From: Clostridium manihotivorum
GTDB lineage: Bacteria; Bacillota; Clostridia; Clostridiales; Clostridiaceae
DNA: 64,000 bases
Assembly (NCBI RefSeq): GCF_004015185.1
Contig: NZ_CP025746.1
Location: 2,187,776-2,251,775, forward strand
Direction: 5' to 3'
This document shows positions 1-10,052 of this stretch, one piece after another; position 1 is the first letter of the stretch; each line of letters begins with the position of its first letter. The notes under the pieces were generated by a model. It ran no database searches, was not told the origin of the DNA, and worked only from the letters and a program-made list of their open reading frames with translations. A program made the position numbers and the translations under genes.

Positions 1-283
1 GTACAGTTAGAGCAAAGCCAGCGTTGCTTGATTCTATAATTTCTTCAAGCTGTATTTTTGAAACTCCTTCATAATCACTATCGCTAAATAGCGCTTCCAG
101 AGTTTGTGCCTTTGCTATGGGATGAAGGGAGTATTCTGGAGTTTCTTTGAATTCACAATATTCTCTCTCATAATTTTCTTCAGGTATATCTATTTCTTCC
201 TTTAAGGAAACACTGTTTATCTTAAGCCATCTAAATGTGCTTACCGGTATTTGATTTAACTCTTTTAAAATCTTGTTTTCCAA
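1..283 (-). CDS. sufD: SufD, Fe-S cluster assembly scaffold, N-terminal part
   Basis: Reading the minus strand from a TTG at 283 gives 94 codons open to the window edge, starting MENKILKELNQIPVSTFRWL, which resembles clostridial SufD amino termini. A strong AGGAGG lies at 292-297, inside the end of sufB, and supports the TTG start. SufD pairs with SufB and SufC in the SufBCD complex that builds Fe-S clusters in the cytoplasm. The protein is cut by the window boundary, so only the N-terminal region before the beta-helix core is visible. The order sufC-sufB-sufD is the usual one in this group. Confidence rests on both the start sequence and the position. Confidence 0.85.
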   Translation of the reverse strand, partial: MENKILKELNQIPVSTFRWLKINSVSLKEEIDIPEENYEREYCEFKETPEYSLHPIAKAQTLEALFSDSDYEGVSKIQLEEIIESSNAGFALTV

Positions 284-296
284 TCTTCACCCCTCC

Positions 297-1697
297 TTAT
301 CCTATAGTGCCTTCAAGCTCGATATTAATTAAATTATTCATTTCTACAGCATATTCTAGAGGGAGTTCCTTTGTGATAGGATCTACGAAACCTCTAACTA
401 TCATAGCTTTAGCTTCTTCTTCGTCTATACCTCTGCTCATCAAGTAGAATATAGCTTCGTCGCTTATTCTTCCTATCTTAGCTTCGTGTCCGATATCTAC
501 TTCATCATTTTCAATCTGTATCACAGGTATTGTGTCTGACTTTGATTTGCTGTCCAGCATCAATGATTCGCAAGATACATAAGATTTTGAATTAACAGCG
601 TTGCTATTTATTTTTACTACACCTCTATAAACTGCAGTTCCACCATCTTTTGAGATAGATTTTGAGTGTATAGTTGATGAAGTGTTTGGAGCAGCGTGAA
701 CCACCTTAGTACCAGTATCAAGGGTTTGACCGCTTGAAGCAAAAGTTATTCCAGTAAACTCAGATTTAGCACCTTCACCTTTTAATATACTCATTGGGTA
801 AAGCATAGAAACCTTTGAACCAAAGGATCCGGATACCCATTCTATAGTACCGTTCTTTTCTACAACACATCTTTTTGTATTAAGATTTAACATGTTTCTA
901 GACCAGTTTTCAATGGTTGAATATCTTAGCTTTGCATCTTCTCTTACGAATAGTTCTACGCATCCAGCATGTAGGTTGGTTACGCTATATTTTGGAGCTG
1001 AGCAACCTTCTATAAAATGAAGCTTTGCTCCCTTTTCTACAATTATAAGAGTATGTTCAAACTGACCAGAACCAGGAGAGTTTAATCTGAAGTAGCTTTG
1101 AAGTGGAATATCTACTTGAACTCCTTCAGGAACATATACAAAGGAGCCACCAGACCAAACAGCACCATGAAGTGCAGCAAACTTATGATCACTAGGAGGA
1201 ACAAGTTTCATAAAATGTTCTCTCACTATATCTTCATAGTCTCTAACTGCAGTTTCCATATCTGTATATACTACGCCTTGTTTAACTAGTTCTTCCTTAA
1301 CATTGTGGTAAACAACTTCTGAATCATATTGAGCACCTACACCGGCTAGTGACTCTCTTTCAGCTTGAGGTATACCAAGTCTTTCGAAAGTGCTTTTTAT
1401 ATCTTCAGGGACCTTATCCCAAGAACCAGTCATAGGGGTGTCTGGCTTAACGTAGGTTACGATGTTATCCATATCAAGTTCGCTTATATCTGGTCCCCAA
1501 GTTGGTACAGATATAGAATTGTATATTCTCAAAGATTTAAGTCTAAAGTTTAACATCCATTCTGGTTCATTCTTTTCTTTTGATATGTTAATTATGATCT
1601 CTTCAGTTAATCCTTTTTCTGACTTGTAACTAAAATTGTCTTCATTATAGATATCATAAATACCTCTATCTATATCCTCAACATATGTTTTACTCAT
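297..1697 (-). CDS. sufB: SufB, Fe-S cluster scaffold protein
   Basis: This 466-residue protein has the length and C-terminal beta-helix core of SufB, the scaffold that receives sulfur and iron in the SufBCD complex. The conserved CESL motif with the presumed acceptor cysteine is at Cys376, and the DIGHEA segment near residue 403 is typical of the SufB/SufD core. The gene follows sufC by 8 bases, and its stop codon lies only 13 bases before the sufD start, so the three are one operon with likely translational coupling. No inserted domain or intein is visible. Confidence 0.96.
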   Translation of the reverse strand: MSKTYVEDIDRGIYDIYNEDNFSYKSEKGLTEEIIINISKEKNEPEWMLNFRLKSLRIYNSISVPTWGPDISELDMDNIVTYVKPDTPMTGSWDKVPEDIKSTFERLGIPQAERESLAGVGAQYDSEVVYHNVKEELVKQGVVYTDMETAVRDYEDIVREHFMKLVPPSDHKFAALHGAVWSGGSFVYVPEGVQVDIPLQSYFRLNSPGSGQFEHTLIIVEKGAKLHFIEGCSAPKYSVTNLHAGCVELFVREDAKLRYSTIENWSRNMLNLNTKRCVVEKNGTIEWVSGSFGSKVSMLYPMSILKGEGAKSEFTGITFASSGQTLDTGTKVVHAAPNTSSTIHSKSISKDGGTAVYRGVVKINSNAVNSKSYVSCESLMLDSKSKSDTIPVIQIENDEVDIGHEAKIGRISDEAIFYLMSRGIDEEEAKAMIVRGFVDPITKELPLEYAVEMNNLINIELEGTIG

Positions 1698-1705
1698 CTC
1701 ATCAC

Positions 1706-2458
1706 CTACTTATTTATCTCACTTAGGAATTTTTCAAAACCGTTAGTGTTTATTTCTTCAACTAAAGCTGCGTCGCCAGTATGAATTATCTTACCATCTA
1801 CTAACACGTGGACAAAATCTGGAGTAATATGCTCTAGTATTTTTGTATTATGAGTTATTATAAGCATTGAATTATTCTCGTTCTTATACATGCTTACACC
1901 TTGAGATACAAGTTTTACTGCATCTACGTCTAGACCTGAATCAGTTTCATCTAATATTGCTAGTTTAGGCTCTAGAAGTATCATTTGAAGAATTTCATTT
2001 TTCTTCTTTTCACCACCAGAAAAACCTACATTTAAATATCTTTCTGCGTATTCTTTATTGATCTTTAATAAATCCATTTTCTTTTGAAGCTTCATATTAA
2101 AGCTTAGATAGCTTATTTGCTTATCTTCAATATTAGATTTTGCAGTTCTTATAAAGTTTTCTACTGTTATACCAGGTACTTCTTCAGGAGCTTGGAAGGA
2201 TAAAAATATACCTTTCTTTGCTCTTGCATCTGGTTTAAGCTCATTAATTGTTTCTCCTTCAAAGACAATATCACCATCAGTTACAGAATACTTAGGGTGA
2301 CCCATTATTGTGTTTGCTAGTGTTGACTTACCAGCACCATTAGGTCCCATAACCACATGAACCTCACCTTTATTTATCTTTAGGTTTAACCCTTTTAATA
2401 TTTCCTTATCATCAACCTTTGTTTTAAGGTTATTAATTTCCAAAAGTAAATCTTTCAT
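1706..2458 (-). CDS. sufC: SufC, Fe-S assembly ATPase
   Basis: SufC is the ABC-type ATPase that drives conformational change in SufBCD. Walker A GPNGAGKST is at residues 38-46, the ABC signature is FSGGEKKKNE, and Walker B is followed by DETDSGLD, the variant seen in SufC. I place the start at the ATG at 2458 (250 residues), because AGGTG lies just upstream of it. A TTG five codons further upstream keeps the frame open but overlaps that ribosome site. It is the first gene of the suf operon and lies downstream of a good promoter at 2513-2541. Confidence 0.95.
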   Translation of the reverse strand: MKDLLLEINNLKTKVDDKEILKGLNLKINKGEVHVVMGPNGAGKSTLANTIMGHPKYSVTDGDIVFEGETINELKPDARAKKGIFLSFQAPEEVPGITVENFIRTAKSNIEDKQISYLSFNMKLQKKMDLLKINKEYAERYLNVGFSGGEKKKNEILQMILLEPKLAILDETDSGLDVDAVKLVSQGVSMYKNENNSMLIITHNTKILEHITPDFVHVLVDGKIIHTGDAALVEEINTNGFEKFLSEINK

Positions 2459-2512
2459 TTCATCGCACCTCAATTTCTTAATGTAGAGTGTTTTACTCTG
2501 AATTATATTTAA

Positions 2513-2541
2513 ATCATAGCACTATGTGGGAATTTAGTCAA
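2513..2541 (-). promoter_or_regulatory. Promoter of the suf operon
   Basis: On the minus strand TTGACT (2541-2536) is separated by 17 bases from TATGAT (2518-2513), a good sigma-A type promoter about 55 bases upstream of the sufC start. A short hairpin, AGAGT-gttt-ACTCT, lies around 2483-2497 in the leader. No operator could be assigned with confidence. Confidence 0.7.
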
Positions 2542-2666
2542 TATTGCATGATTCTATATAATTTCTATTTAGTATTTCCCAGTTTTTTAATGCTAATGCA
2601 AATAATAAAAAGAAAGATGTATAAATATTTAATTCAAAGTCAAAAATATCCATTAGAGGTGATTAT

Positions 2667-3257
2667 ATGAAGAAAAAATTATTGAAAATATCAATATTAA
2701 TACTACTTTCTTCTGCAGTATTTATTTTGAGCTATTATCTTACAAAATCATATTATCTTGCGGATAAAAAGACTAATGGCAATAACGTTGTATATAACTC
2801 TGAAAATGGATATTTGAAGGATGATATGAAATTAGTACTTAAATCTAAAAGCAAGGATTCTGAACAGTTTATAATCGATGGAGAATATACTGTAAAAGAA
2901 CTAAAAAAAGATTTGGGAATTGAACAAGGTCTTAAAAAAGATGATCTAGTAAATCACTTTAAAGCCCTTAGCTATTCAATTGAAAGCATGGATGACTCTC
3001 AGATTATACTTAGCAGATCTTTCATAAACAAGTTACAACCTAACAGATATTATTTAGGAGAAAAGAATGATTTTTTTGCTATATATAAGACTGATTCTAA
3101 AGGTGTGCCTTTTATAGAAAATGCTTCAAAGGACATATTCGCGGATAAAAAGAAAGTAAGTTCTTTACCTGAACAAGATAAAAAAGACATAGTAAACTTT
3201 AAGATGCAATTCAAGACAAGAGATGATGCAGAGGAAGCTGCCAGCGGATACTTTTAA
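2667..3257 (+). CDS. Membrane-anchored protein with BofC-like C-terminal region
   Basis: This 196-residue protein has one N-terminal membrane segment (about residues 6-26, signal anchor) and a soluble extracytoplasmic domain. The last 75 residues follow the pattern of the BofC C-terminal domain: a YYLGEKNDFFAIYKTD strand pair, then SLPEQDKKDI and a final helix. In Bacillus BofC regulates SpoIVB signalling in the intermembrane space during sporulation. That link is by pattern only and could be wrong. The start is supported by AGAGGTGATTAT before the ATG. The gene is single, divergent from suf, and lies where ruvC is often found upstream of ruvA. Confidence 0.5.
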   Translation: MKKKLLKISILILLSSAVFILSYYLTKSYYLADKKTNGNNVVYNSENGYLKDDMKLVLKSKSKDSEQFIIDGEYTVKELKKDLGIEQGLKKDDLVNHFKALSYSIESMDDSQIILSRSFINKLQPNRYYLGEKNDFFAIYKTDSKGVPFIENASKDIFADKKKVSSLPEQDKKDIVNFKMQFKTRDDAEEAASGYF

Positions 3258-3265
3258 ATAATTAA

Positions 3266-3359
3266 GATGTAGCACTTTAATCCTAAATCTATTTTCAAAA
3301 CTCCTCTGGATTCTGAGAGGAGAGTTTGAGAAAATAAATCTAATATGAAGTGATACATC
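3266..3359. repeat. Nested palindromic repeat, copy 1
   Basis: A 94-bp imperfect palindrome. The outer arms are GATGTAGCACTT and AAGTGATACATC. The inner arms are ATTTTCAAAACTCCTC and GAGGAGAGTTTGAGAAAAT. It lies between the BofC-like gene and its terminator. Closely similar elements occur at 30097 and, in shortened form, at 55905, with a more distant one at 45565. The design (terminal inverted repeats, no coding capacity, intergenic placement) is MITE-like or REP-like. Confidence 0.75.
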
Positions 3360-3450
3360 CAAAAAATGAAGTGGAAATTCGATGAGCATCAAGTTATAGT
3401 AATTTGATGTTGGTCGGATAATACTTGTTTTTTGTAATGATTCGTAGAAA

Positions 3451-3484
3451 ACTCACTGAAGAAGGATTCAGTGAGCTTTTTTTA
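3451..3484 (+). terminator. Intrinsic terminator after the BofC-like gene
   Basis: The stem CTCACTGAA / TTCAGTGAG with a 6-base loop is followed by TTTTTTT. The remaining 237 bases before ruvA are AT-rich and hold only weak promoter-like sequences, for example TTGATA at 3648. Confidence 0.85.
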
Positions 3485-3721
3485 CGCATATAATTATAAG
3501 TTTATATAATTATAAATTTTTATATTTTTTACTTCTTAAATTGTTAAGAATTTATAGGTTCTATCAATGATTAAAGTGTATGGTAAGGAAAAACTTGATA
3601 TAGCGTTAGAGTTTATTTAAAACTGATATATCTTAAAATTTCCTCTGTTGATAAAACTAAGTTAAAATGTTAAAGTAATATGTAGGTTTGAAACTACTTA
3701 AGTGCATTTGGAGGGGTTAAA

Positions 3722-4324
3722 ATGTATGAGTATATAATAGGAAAGTATAAAGGCATAAATAAAGATTATGCTGTGGTTGAAAATTTAGGAATTGGATATA
3801 AGATTTTTACATCTGGAAGTACCCTTGCAAAGATGCCTAAGGTGGATGAGGAAGTAAAGTTGTTTTTGGAACAGATAGTTAGAGAAGACTTTATTGGACT
3901 ATATGGCTTTTTAACCAAGGAAGAGCTAGACTTATTTAAATTGCTTTTAACTATAAATGGCGTAGGAGCTAAAGCAGCACTATCTCTTCTTTCTATAAGC
4001 TCACCTATCAATCTAAAGTATGCTATAATGACAGGTGACGAAAAGCATATAACAAGAGCTCCTGGAGTAGGAAAGAAGACTGCTCAAAGAATAATATTGG
4101 AACTTAGAGATAAATTGAAACCTAATGAAGATTTGACACCAACGGATTTTGAAAATAGCTTTACAGATGATAATAGTTATGCATCAAATATTTCAGAAGC
4201 TTTATCTGCTTTGCTTGCCTTAGGGTATACAGAAAAGGAAGCTCAAAAAGCTCTTGGAAGTGTTAATCAAAATGATACTTTAGAGAATATAGTAAAGAAT
4301 TGTTTAAAAGTACTTATGAATTAA
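3722..4324 (+). CDS. ruvA: RuvA, Holliday junction DNA-binding subunit
   Basis: RuvA binds four-way junctions as a tetramer and loads the RuvB motor for branch migration. The 200-residue length is normal. Two helix-hairpin-helix motifs are visible, INGVGAKAAL near 78-87 and APGVGKKTA near 113-121, after an N-terminal OB fold. The C-terminal domain III, with LSALLALGYTEKEA, contacts RuvB. GGAGGGG precedes the ATG. ruvB follows after 13 bases. ruvC is not adjacent. Confidence 0.97.
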   Translation: MYEYIIGKYKGINKDYAVVENLGIGYKIFTSGSTLAKMPKVDEEVKLFLEQIVREDFIGLYGFLTKEELDLFKLLLTINGVGAKAALSLLSISSPINLKYAIMTGDEKHITRAPGVGKKTAQRIILELRDKLKPNEDLTPTDFENSFTDDNSYASNISEALSALLALGYTEKEAQKALGSVNQNDTLENIVKNCLKVLMN

Positions 4325-4337
4325 GAGGTGAAAATGT

Positions 4338-5378
4338 TTGGAAGAGAGAATAACGTCATCTGACAAGAAGGAAGAAGAAATTAACTCTGAATATAGCTTG
4401 AGGCCTCAAAAGTTAAGCGAATACATAGGTCAAGACAAAGTAAAAGAGAGATTAAGTATTTTTATACAAGCAGCTAAAAATAGAAATGAAGCATTAGATC
4501 ATGCTTTATTATACGGGCCACCTGGTCTTGGTAAGACTACCTTGGCAAATATAATTGCTAAGGAAATGAGTGGTAATTTAAAAATAACCTCAGGTCCAGC
4601 TATAGAAAGAGCGGGAGACTTAGCGGCTATTTTAACAACACTAAGTGATAACGATGTGCTTTTTATAGATGAAATCCATAGACTCAACAGAAGTGTTGAG
4701 GAAATACTGTATCCTGCTATGGAAGATTATGCCCTTGATATAGTTATAGGAAAAGGGGCGTCTGCAAAATCCATAAGAATAGATCTCCCAAGGTTTACTT
4801 TGATAGGTGCTACCACTAGAATTGGTATGCTTACAGCACCGCTGAGAGACAGATTTGGTGTGCTTTGCTCTATGGAATATTACACTGATGAGCAGCTGAA
4901 GGAGATAATAGTAAGATCTGCGAGCATACTTGACTGTGAGATAACAGAAGAAGGTGCTTTTGAAATAGCTAGAAGGTCTAGGGGAACGCCAAGAATAGCT
5001 AATAGGTTATTGAAAAGAGTTAGAGATTACTCAGAAGTAAAGGGTAATAATATTGTTGATGTAGATGCAGCAAGAGCAGCTCTTGAGCTTCTAGAAGTTG
5101 ATAGTCAAGGCTTTGATAGAATCGATAACAGTATACTAGAAGCTATTATAGACAACTTTAAAGGCGGTCCAGTTGGAATTGAGACTTTGGCTTACTTTAT
5201 AGGGGAAGAGTTTGATACCATAGAGGATGTTTATGAACCATATCTTTTACAAAGAGGGTTCATAGTTAGAACTCCAAGAGGTAGAGTTGCTACAGATAAA
5301 GCTTATAAACATCTAGGAAGAAGCAGAAAAGCTAATAACAATGGATATTTAGGACAGTCTAGCTTATTTGACAAATAG
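4338..5378 (+). CDS. ruvB: RuvB, Holliday junction branch migration ATPase
   Basis: RuvB is the hexameric AAA+ motor of the RuvAB complex. Walker [10 protein letters not shown] is at 60-68, Walker B is [10 protein letters not shown], and the sensor/arginine region [18 protein letters not shown] is intact. The C-terminal winged helix contains the usual RTPRGRVAT. The start is a TTG at 4338, seven bases after AGAGGTG. An ATG four bases earlier is out of frame and closes after nine codons. The length of 346 residues is standard. Confidence 0.97.
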   Translation: MEERITSSDKKEEEINSEYSLRPQKLSEYIGQDKVKERLSIFIQAAKNRNEALDHALLYGPPGLGKTTLANIIAKEMSGNLKITSGPAIERAGDLAAILTTLSDNDVLFIDEIHRLNRSVEEILYPAMEDYALDIVIGKGASAKSIRIDLPRFTLIGATTRIGMLTAPLRDRFGVLCSMEYYTDEQLKEIIVRSASILDCEITEEGAFEIARRSRGTPRIANRLLKRVRDYSEVKGNNIVDVDAARAALELLEVDSQGFDRIDNSILEAIIDNFKGGPVGIETLAYFIGEEFDTIEDVYEPYLLQRGFIVRTPRGRVATDKAYKHLGRSRKANNNGYLGQSSLFDK

Positions 5379-5387
5379 GAGGATAAA

Positions 5388-6413
5388 ATGAAAGCAAGTG
5401 ATTTTTATTTTGATTTACCAGAGGAGCTTATAGCTCAAGTTCCTTTAGAAGAAAGAGATTCTTCAAGATTGATGGTTCTTGATAAGAATAGTGGAGAGAT
5501 AGAACATAAGATATTCCACGATGTTTTAGATTATTTTAATGAAGGAGATACTTTGGTACTAAACAATACTAGAGTGCTTCCAGCAAGGCTTATAGGAGAA
5601 AAGGAAGACTCTAAAGGAAAAATAGAATTCCTGCTTCTAAAAAGACTAGGGAATGATAGATGGGAATGTCTTGCTAAGCCTGGTAAAAGGGCTAAGATAG
5701 GAACAAAGTTCAGTTTCGGAGATGGGAAGCTTAAGGCTGAAGTTAAAGAAATAGGAGAAGAAGGAAACAGGATAATAGATTTTACTTATGAAGGGATCTT
5801 TGAACAAGTTTTGGATGAGTTAGGCCAAATGCCTCTTCCACCATATATTCATGAAAAGTTAGATGATAAAGAAAGATATCAGACTGTATATTCAAAAGAA
5901 AAGGGCTCTGCTGCTGCACCTACAGCTGGCTTGCACTTTACTAATGAATTGTTAGAGAAAATAAAAGCAAAAGGTGTAAATGTAGCTTATCTTACACTTC
6001 ATGTAGGGCTTGGCACTTTTAGACCAGTAAAGGTTGAGGATGTAGAAAATCATAATATGCATTCTGAGTTTTACCAGCTTTCTAAAGAAACTGCTGATAT
6101 TATAAACAATACTAAAAAGGCAGGTAAAAGAGTTATTGCTGTTGGGACCACATCTACTAGAACCTTAGAAACAATAGCAGATAGCGAAGGTAATTTAAGT
6201 GAATCAAGCGGATGGACGGATATTTTTATATATCCAGGCTACAACTTTAAAGTAGTAGATGCATTAATAACTAATTTTCATCTTCCAGAATCAACGCTTA
6301 TAATGTTAGTAAGTGCTCTTGCTGGAAAAGAAAATATATTAAATGCCTACAACACAGCAGTAAAAGAAGGCTATAGATTTTTCTCCTTTGGAGATGCTAT
6401 GTTTATACACTAA
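5388..6413 (+). CDS. queA: QueA, SAM:tRNA ribosyltransferase-isomerase
   Basis: QueA transfers and isomerises the ribosyl group of S-adenosylmethionine onto preQ1-tRNA to give epoxyqueuosine at the wobble position. The protein is 341 residues and collinear with the family: [10 protein letters not shown] at the start, [24 protein letters not shown] in the middle and [10 protein letters not shown] near the end. AGGAGG precedes the ATG and ruvB ends only 9 bases upstream. It acts after the tgt product encoded next, so both queuosine steps are in one operon. Confidence 0.97.
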   Translation: MKASDFYFDLPEELIAQVPLEERDSSRLMVLDKNSGEIEHKIFHDVLDYFNEGDTLVLNNTRVLPARLIGEKEDSKGKIEFLLLKRLGNDRWECLAKPGKRAKIGTKFSFGDGKLKAEVKEIGEEGNRIIDFTYEGIFEQVLDELGQMPLPPYIHEKLDDKERYQTVYSKEKGSAAAPTAGLHFTNELLEKIKAKGVNVAYLTLHVGLGTFRPVKVEDVENHNMHSEFYQLSKETADIINNTKKAGKRVIAVGTTSTRTLETIADSEGNLSESSGWTDIFIYPGYNFKVVDALITNFHLPESTLIMLVSALAGKENILNAYNTAVKEGYRFFSFGDAMFIH

Positions 6414-6424
6414 AAGTAAGATAA

Positions 6425-7576
<1,152 letters not shown>

Positions 7577-7612
7577 TATATATATTGTATAAACTTGTAG
7601 AGGAGGATTCAT

Positions 7613-7891
7613 ATGCCATATCTTATTCAATTATTACCTATGGTGTTAGTGTTAGTGGTTTTTTACGCTATACTTATAATTCCAGACAGAAAGAGAAGAA
7701 AACAGTACGGTGAGATGCTAAAAAATCTAAAAGTCAATGATGAAATAATGACTAAAGGTGGAATCATCGGAAAGATAGTAAATCTTCAAGACGATTACAT
7801 AATATTAGAAAGCGGTCCAGATAGAGCAAGAATAAAGCTCTCAAGACAAGGCATAGGTAGTCTTGTAAATCAAAAAGAAGATAATAAATAG
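7613..7891 (+). CDS. yajC: YajC, preprotein translocase accessory subunit
   Basis: The 92-residue protein has one N-terminal membrane helix (about residues 5-23) ending in PDRKRRKQ, followed by the conserved YajC core with LKVNDEIMTKGGIIGKI and a basic tail. YajC associates with SecDF at the SecYEG translocon. The ribosome site AGAGGAGG fits the ATG at 7613. secD and secF lie 2.2 kb downstream, separated by a membrane protein and the SCIFF pair, an arrangement common in Clostridia. Confidence 0.93.
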   Translation: MPYLIQLLPMVLVLVVFYAILIIPDRKRRKQYGEMLKNLKVNDEIMTKGGIIGKIVNLQDDYIILESGPDRARIKLSRQGIGSLVNQKEDNK

Positions 7892-7899
7892 GTTATATT

Positions 7900-7946
7900 A
7901 CACCCCTTGTCCACATAAGATTTAGTGGATAGGGGGTGTTTGTTTT
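7900..7946 (+). terminator. Hairpin overlapping the next ribosome site (possible terminator)
   Basis: ACACCCC..TCCAC (7900-7914) pairs with GTGGA..GGGGTGT (about 7925-7939), followed by TTGTTTT. The right arm contains the AGGGGGTG ribosome site of the next gene, so the same structure could terminate transcription from yajC and block translation of the downstream gene. Confidence 0.6.
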
Positions 7947-8313
7947 GGAGTGGAGCAAGTATTTTTCGAATGTGGCAAAGGGAGTATTGAGATCGCTTAT
8001 AGCGACTATGATTTTTGTTGTTGCCATAAGCATAGTGATGAGCTTTAGTCTTTTAAGTGTAAAAACCCTAAGTGTAACCTGGGTTGTTGTTACATGTTTA
8101 AGCATCTTGCTGGGAGCAGTCTATGCTTCTAGAAAGAATGGCGAAAAAGGCTGGATTGTAGGCTTTGGAGTTGGTCTCTGCTATTTTATACTTATTTTAA
8201 TAGTCTCCGCAGTTTTTAGAGGTAATATGAGTTTTTCTGTAAATGATTTATGGAGAGGACTGCTGGCTTTGTCAGTAGGAGTATTATCTGGAATGTTAGG
8301 AATAAATATATAA
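7945..8313 (+). CDS. TIGR04086-like four-helix membrane protein
   Basis: This small protein (about 122 residues) has four predicted membrane helices (about 15-35, 44-59, 69-89 and 101-120) and almost no soluble part. The arrangement matches the TIGR04086 membrane family, found in Clostridia between yajC and the SCIFF genes. Its function is unknown. I prefer the TTG at 7945, six bases after AGGGGGTG. A GTG at 7936 is also open but overlaps that ribosome site. The hairpin at 7900-7946 covers the ribosome site. Confidence 0.7.
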   Translation: MEWSKYFSNVAKGVLRSLIATMIFVVAISIVMSFSLLSVKTLSVTWVVVTCLSILLGAVYASRKNGEKGWIVGFGVGLCYFILILIVSAVFRGNMSFSVNDLWRGLLALSVGVLSGMLGINI

Positions 8314-8339
8314 AAAGTCTTTATTATGGCTAATGTATG

Positions 8340-8348
8340 TGATATAAT
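8340..8348 (+). promoter_or_regulatory. Extended -10 promoter element before scfA
   Basis: TGATATAAT is an extended -10 element about 34 bases upstream of the scfA start. The -35 position has only TTTATT. This would let scfA and its maturase be expressed separately from the upstream tgt-yajC genes. Confidence 0.45.
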
Positions 8349-8381
8349 GGCTTAGTAATCAATAGAATGGAGGAGTATGAA

Positions 8382-8519
8382 ATGAAGCATATTAAAACTA
8401 TAAACAGATCAAGCCTTAAGAACAGTCTTTGTAAGCCAGGATGTAAGGAATGTGCTAATTCATGCCAATCAGCTTGTAAGACTTCATGTACAGTAGCGAA
8501 CTTAGCGTGTGAAAATTAA
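8382..8519 (+). CDS. scfA: SCIFF peptide precursor (ranthipeptide)
   Basis: This 45-residue peptide starts MKHIKTINRSSL and contains cysteines at 17, 21, 24, 28, 32, 36 and 43, with the family signature CQSACKTSCTVAN. It matches the SCIFF family (six cysteines in forty-five residues), nearly universal in Clostridia. In characterised examples the neighbouring radical SAM enzyme forms thioether links from cysteine sulfur to residues in the peptide. Its biological role is not settled; a signalling role has been proposed. AATGGAGGAG precedes the ATG. The leader is the N-terminal part and no cleavage site is evident. One cysteine more than six is present (Cys17). Confidence 0.93.
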   Translation: MKHIKTINRSSLKNSLCKPGCKECANSCQSACKTSCTVANLACEN

Positions 8520-8563
8520 TTATAAGCTTTAAAAAATTAATTATAACATAATGAAGTTAGTAG

Positions 8564-8589
8564 TGGCAGTAACTTTTAAGTTACTGCCA
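8564..8589 (+). other. Perfect hairpin between scfA and scfB
   Basis: TGGCAGTAACT and AGTTACTGCCA form an 11-bp perfect stem with a TTTA loop. No U-tract follows, so it is not a classical terminator. It sits 45 bases after scfA and 25 bases before scfB, where it could stabilise the peptide mRNA or lower expression of the enzyme. Confidence 0.75.
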
Positions 8590-8614
8590 TCAATCTAGTT
8601 AGGAGGAATTTAAA

Positions 8615-9976
8615 TTGGCATTAATCCACAAGTTTACTAAAGGTAATGATTTTTATGTGATTGATGTAAATTCTGGTAGCGTTCATATAGTTGACAAGCT
8701 TATTTATGATCTTATAGATGATGAAAAGTTAAGAGATAAAGAACAATTAACAAATGATTTTTCAGGAATTTACACAAAAGAAGAAATAGAAGAAGCACTT
8801 TATGATATAAATGAATTAATAGAGGAGGGTATGCTTTACTCTAAAGATTTATATGAAGATATAGCAATGAGTGATAGAGATGACAGCTACATAAAAGCTC
8901 TATGCTTAAATGTAGTCCACGATTGTAACCTAAGATGCAAATACTGTTTTGCTGATGAGGGAGAATATAAGGGATGCAGAAAGCCAATGAGTGCGGAAAT
9001 TGGTAAAAAAGCAATTGACTGGGTTATAAAAAAATCTGGTCCAAGAAGAAATATAGAAGTGGATCTTTTTGGTGGAGAACCGCTTATGGTATTTGATACT
9101 ATAAAAGAAATAGTTGATTATGCTAGAGAACAAGAGAAAATACACAAAAAGAATATTAGATTTACCATGACTACCAATGCTACATTATTAAATGATGAAA
9201 TAATGGAATACATGGATAAAAACATGGGAAATATAATATTGTCTATAGATGGAAGAAAAGATGTAAATGATGCAGTAAGAGTAAGAGTAGATGGAAGCGG
9301 TAGCTATGACAGAATTCTACCTAATATTAAAAAGATGGTAGATAAGAGAGATAAGTCTAAGCAATACTATGCTAGAGGTACTTTTACAAGAAATAATACT
9401 GATTTCTTTGAAGATGTAATGGCTTTAGCAAATGAAGGTTTTAAGGAAATATCAATAGAACCAGTTGTACTTCCAGATGAACATGAACTTTCTTTAAGAA
9501 GAGAAGACCTACCAGTTATATTTGAACAATATGATAAGTTATATGAAGAAATGGTAAGAAGACATAACGAAGGTAAGAATCAGTTTACTTTCTATCATTT
9601 TAACATTGACCTAAACGGTGGGCCATGTGTGTATAAGAGAATCTCAGGCTGTGGAGCAGGGCATGAGTATGTAGCTATAACTCCTGATGGAGAGATATAC
9701 CCATGTCATCAGTTCGTAGGAAACAAAGATTTCCTTATAGGTAACTTAGATAGCTTAGACATTGATGAAGATTTAGAGCAAGAATTTAAAACAGCTCATA
9801 TATATAATAAGCCAAAGTGCAAGGAATGTTGGGCTAGATTCTACTGCAGCGGTGGATGTCAAGCTAATAACTTCAATTTCAATGGTGATATTCATGTACC
9901 ATATGAGATAGGTTGTGAGATGCAAAAAAAGAGAATTGAGTGCGCTATCGCATTAAAAGCTGTTACAATGCAATAG
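8615..9976 (+). CDS. scfB: Radical SAM SCIFF maturase (SPASM domain)
   Basis: This 453-residue enzyme has a peptide-binding N-terminal region (about 1-90), a radical SAM core with Cys104, Cys108 and Cys111 in CNLRCKYC, the glycine-rich DLFGGEPL, and a C-terminal SPASM region ending CKECWARFYCSGGCQANN with a later CEMQ cysteine. It belongs to the family that installs sulfur-to-carbon thioether links in SCIFF peptides; the substrate gene lies just upstream. The start is the TTG at 8615, eight bases after AGGAGG. It is cytoplasmic and needs three Fe-S clusters, which the suf operon in this window could supply. Confidence 0.95.
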   Translation: MALIHKFTKGNDFYVIDVNSGSVHIVDKLIYDLIDDEKLRDKEQLTNDFSGIYTKEEIEEALYDINELIEEGMLYSKDLYEDIAMSDRDDSYIKALCLNVVHDCNLRCKYCFADEGEYKGCRKPMSAEIGKKAIDWVIKKSGPRRNIEVDLFGGEPLMVFDTIKEIVDYAREQEKIHKKNIRFTMTTNATLLNDEIMEYMDKNMGNIILSIDGRKDVNDAVRVRVDGSGSYDRILPNIKKMVDKRDKSKQYYARGTFTRNNTDFFEDVMALANEGFKEISIEPVVLPDEHELSLRREDLPVIFEQYDKLYEEMVRRHNEGKNQFTFYHFNIDLNGGPCVYKRISGCGAGHEYVAITPDGEIYPCHQFVGNKDFLIGNLDSLDIDEDLEQEFKTAHIYNKPKCKECWARFYCSGGCQANNFNFNGDIHVPYEIGCEMQKKRIECAIALKAVTMQ

Positions 9977-9990
9977 TAACCTCCCATTTA

Positions 9991-10019
9991 TTGACATAAT
10001 ATTAGCTAGGTATTATAAT
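9991..10019 (+). promoter_or_regulatory. Promoter of secDF
   Basis: TTGACA at 9991-9996 and TATAAT at 10014-10019 with a 17-base spacer form a consensus sigma-A promoter 34 bases upstream of secD. It separates secDF transcription from the SCIFF genes. Confidence 0.88.
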
Positions 10020-10052
10020 CTACAGTATGAGAATTAACAGAGGGGGATAAAA

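Noticed and set aside
2488..2670. 60-codon open frame upstream of the BofC-like gene
   Set aside because: It covers the suf promoter, has no ribosome site and has the composition of random AT-rich DNA.
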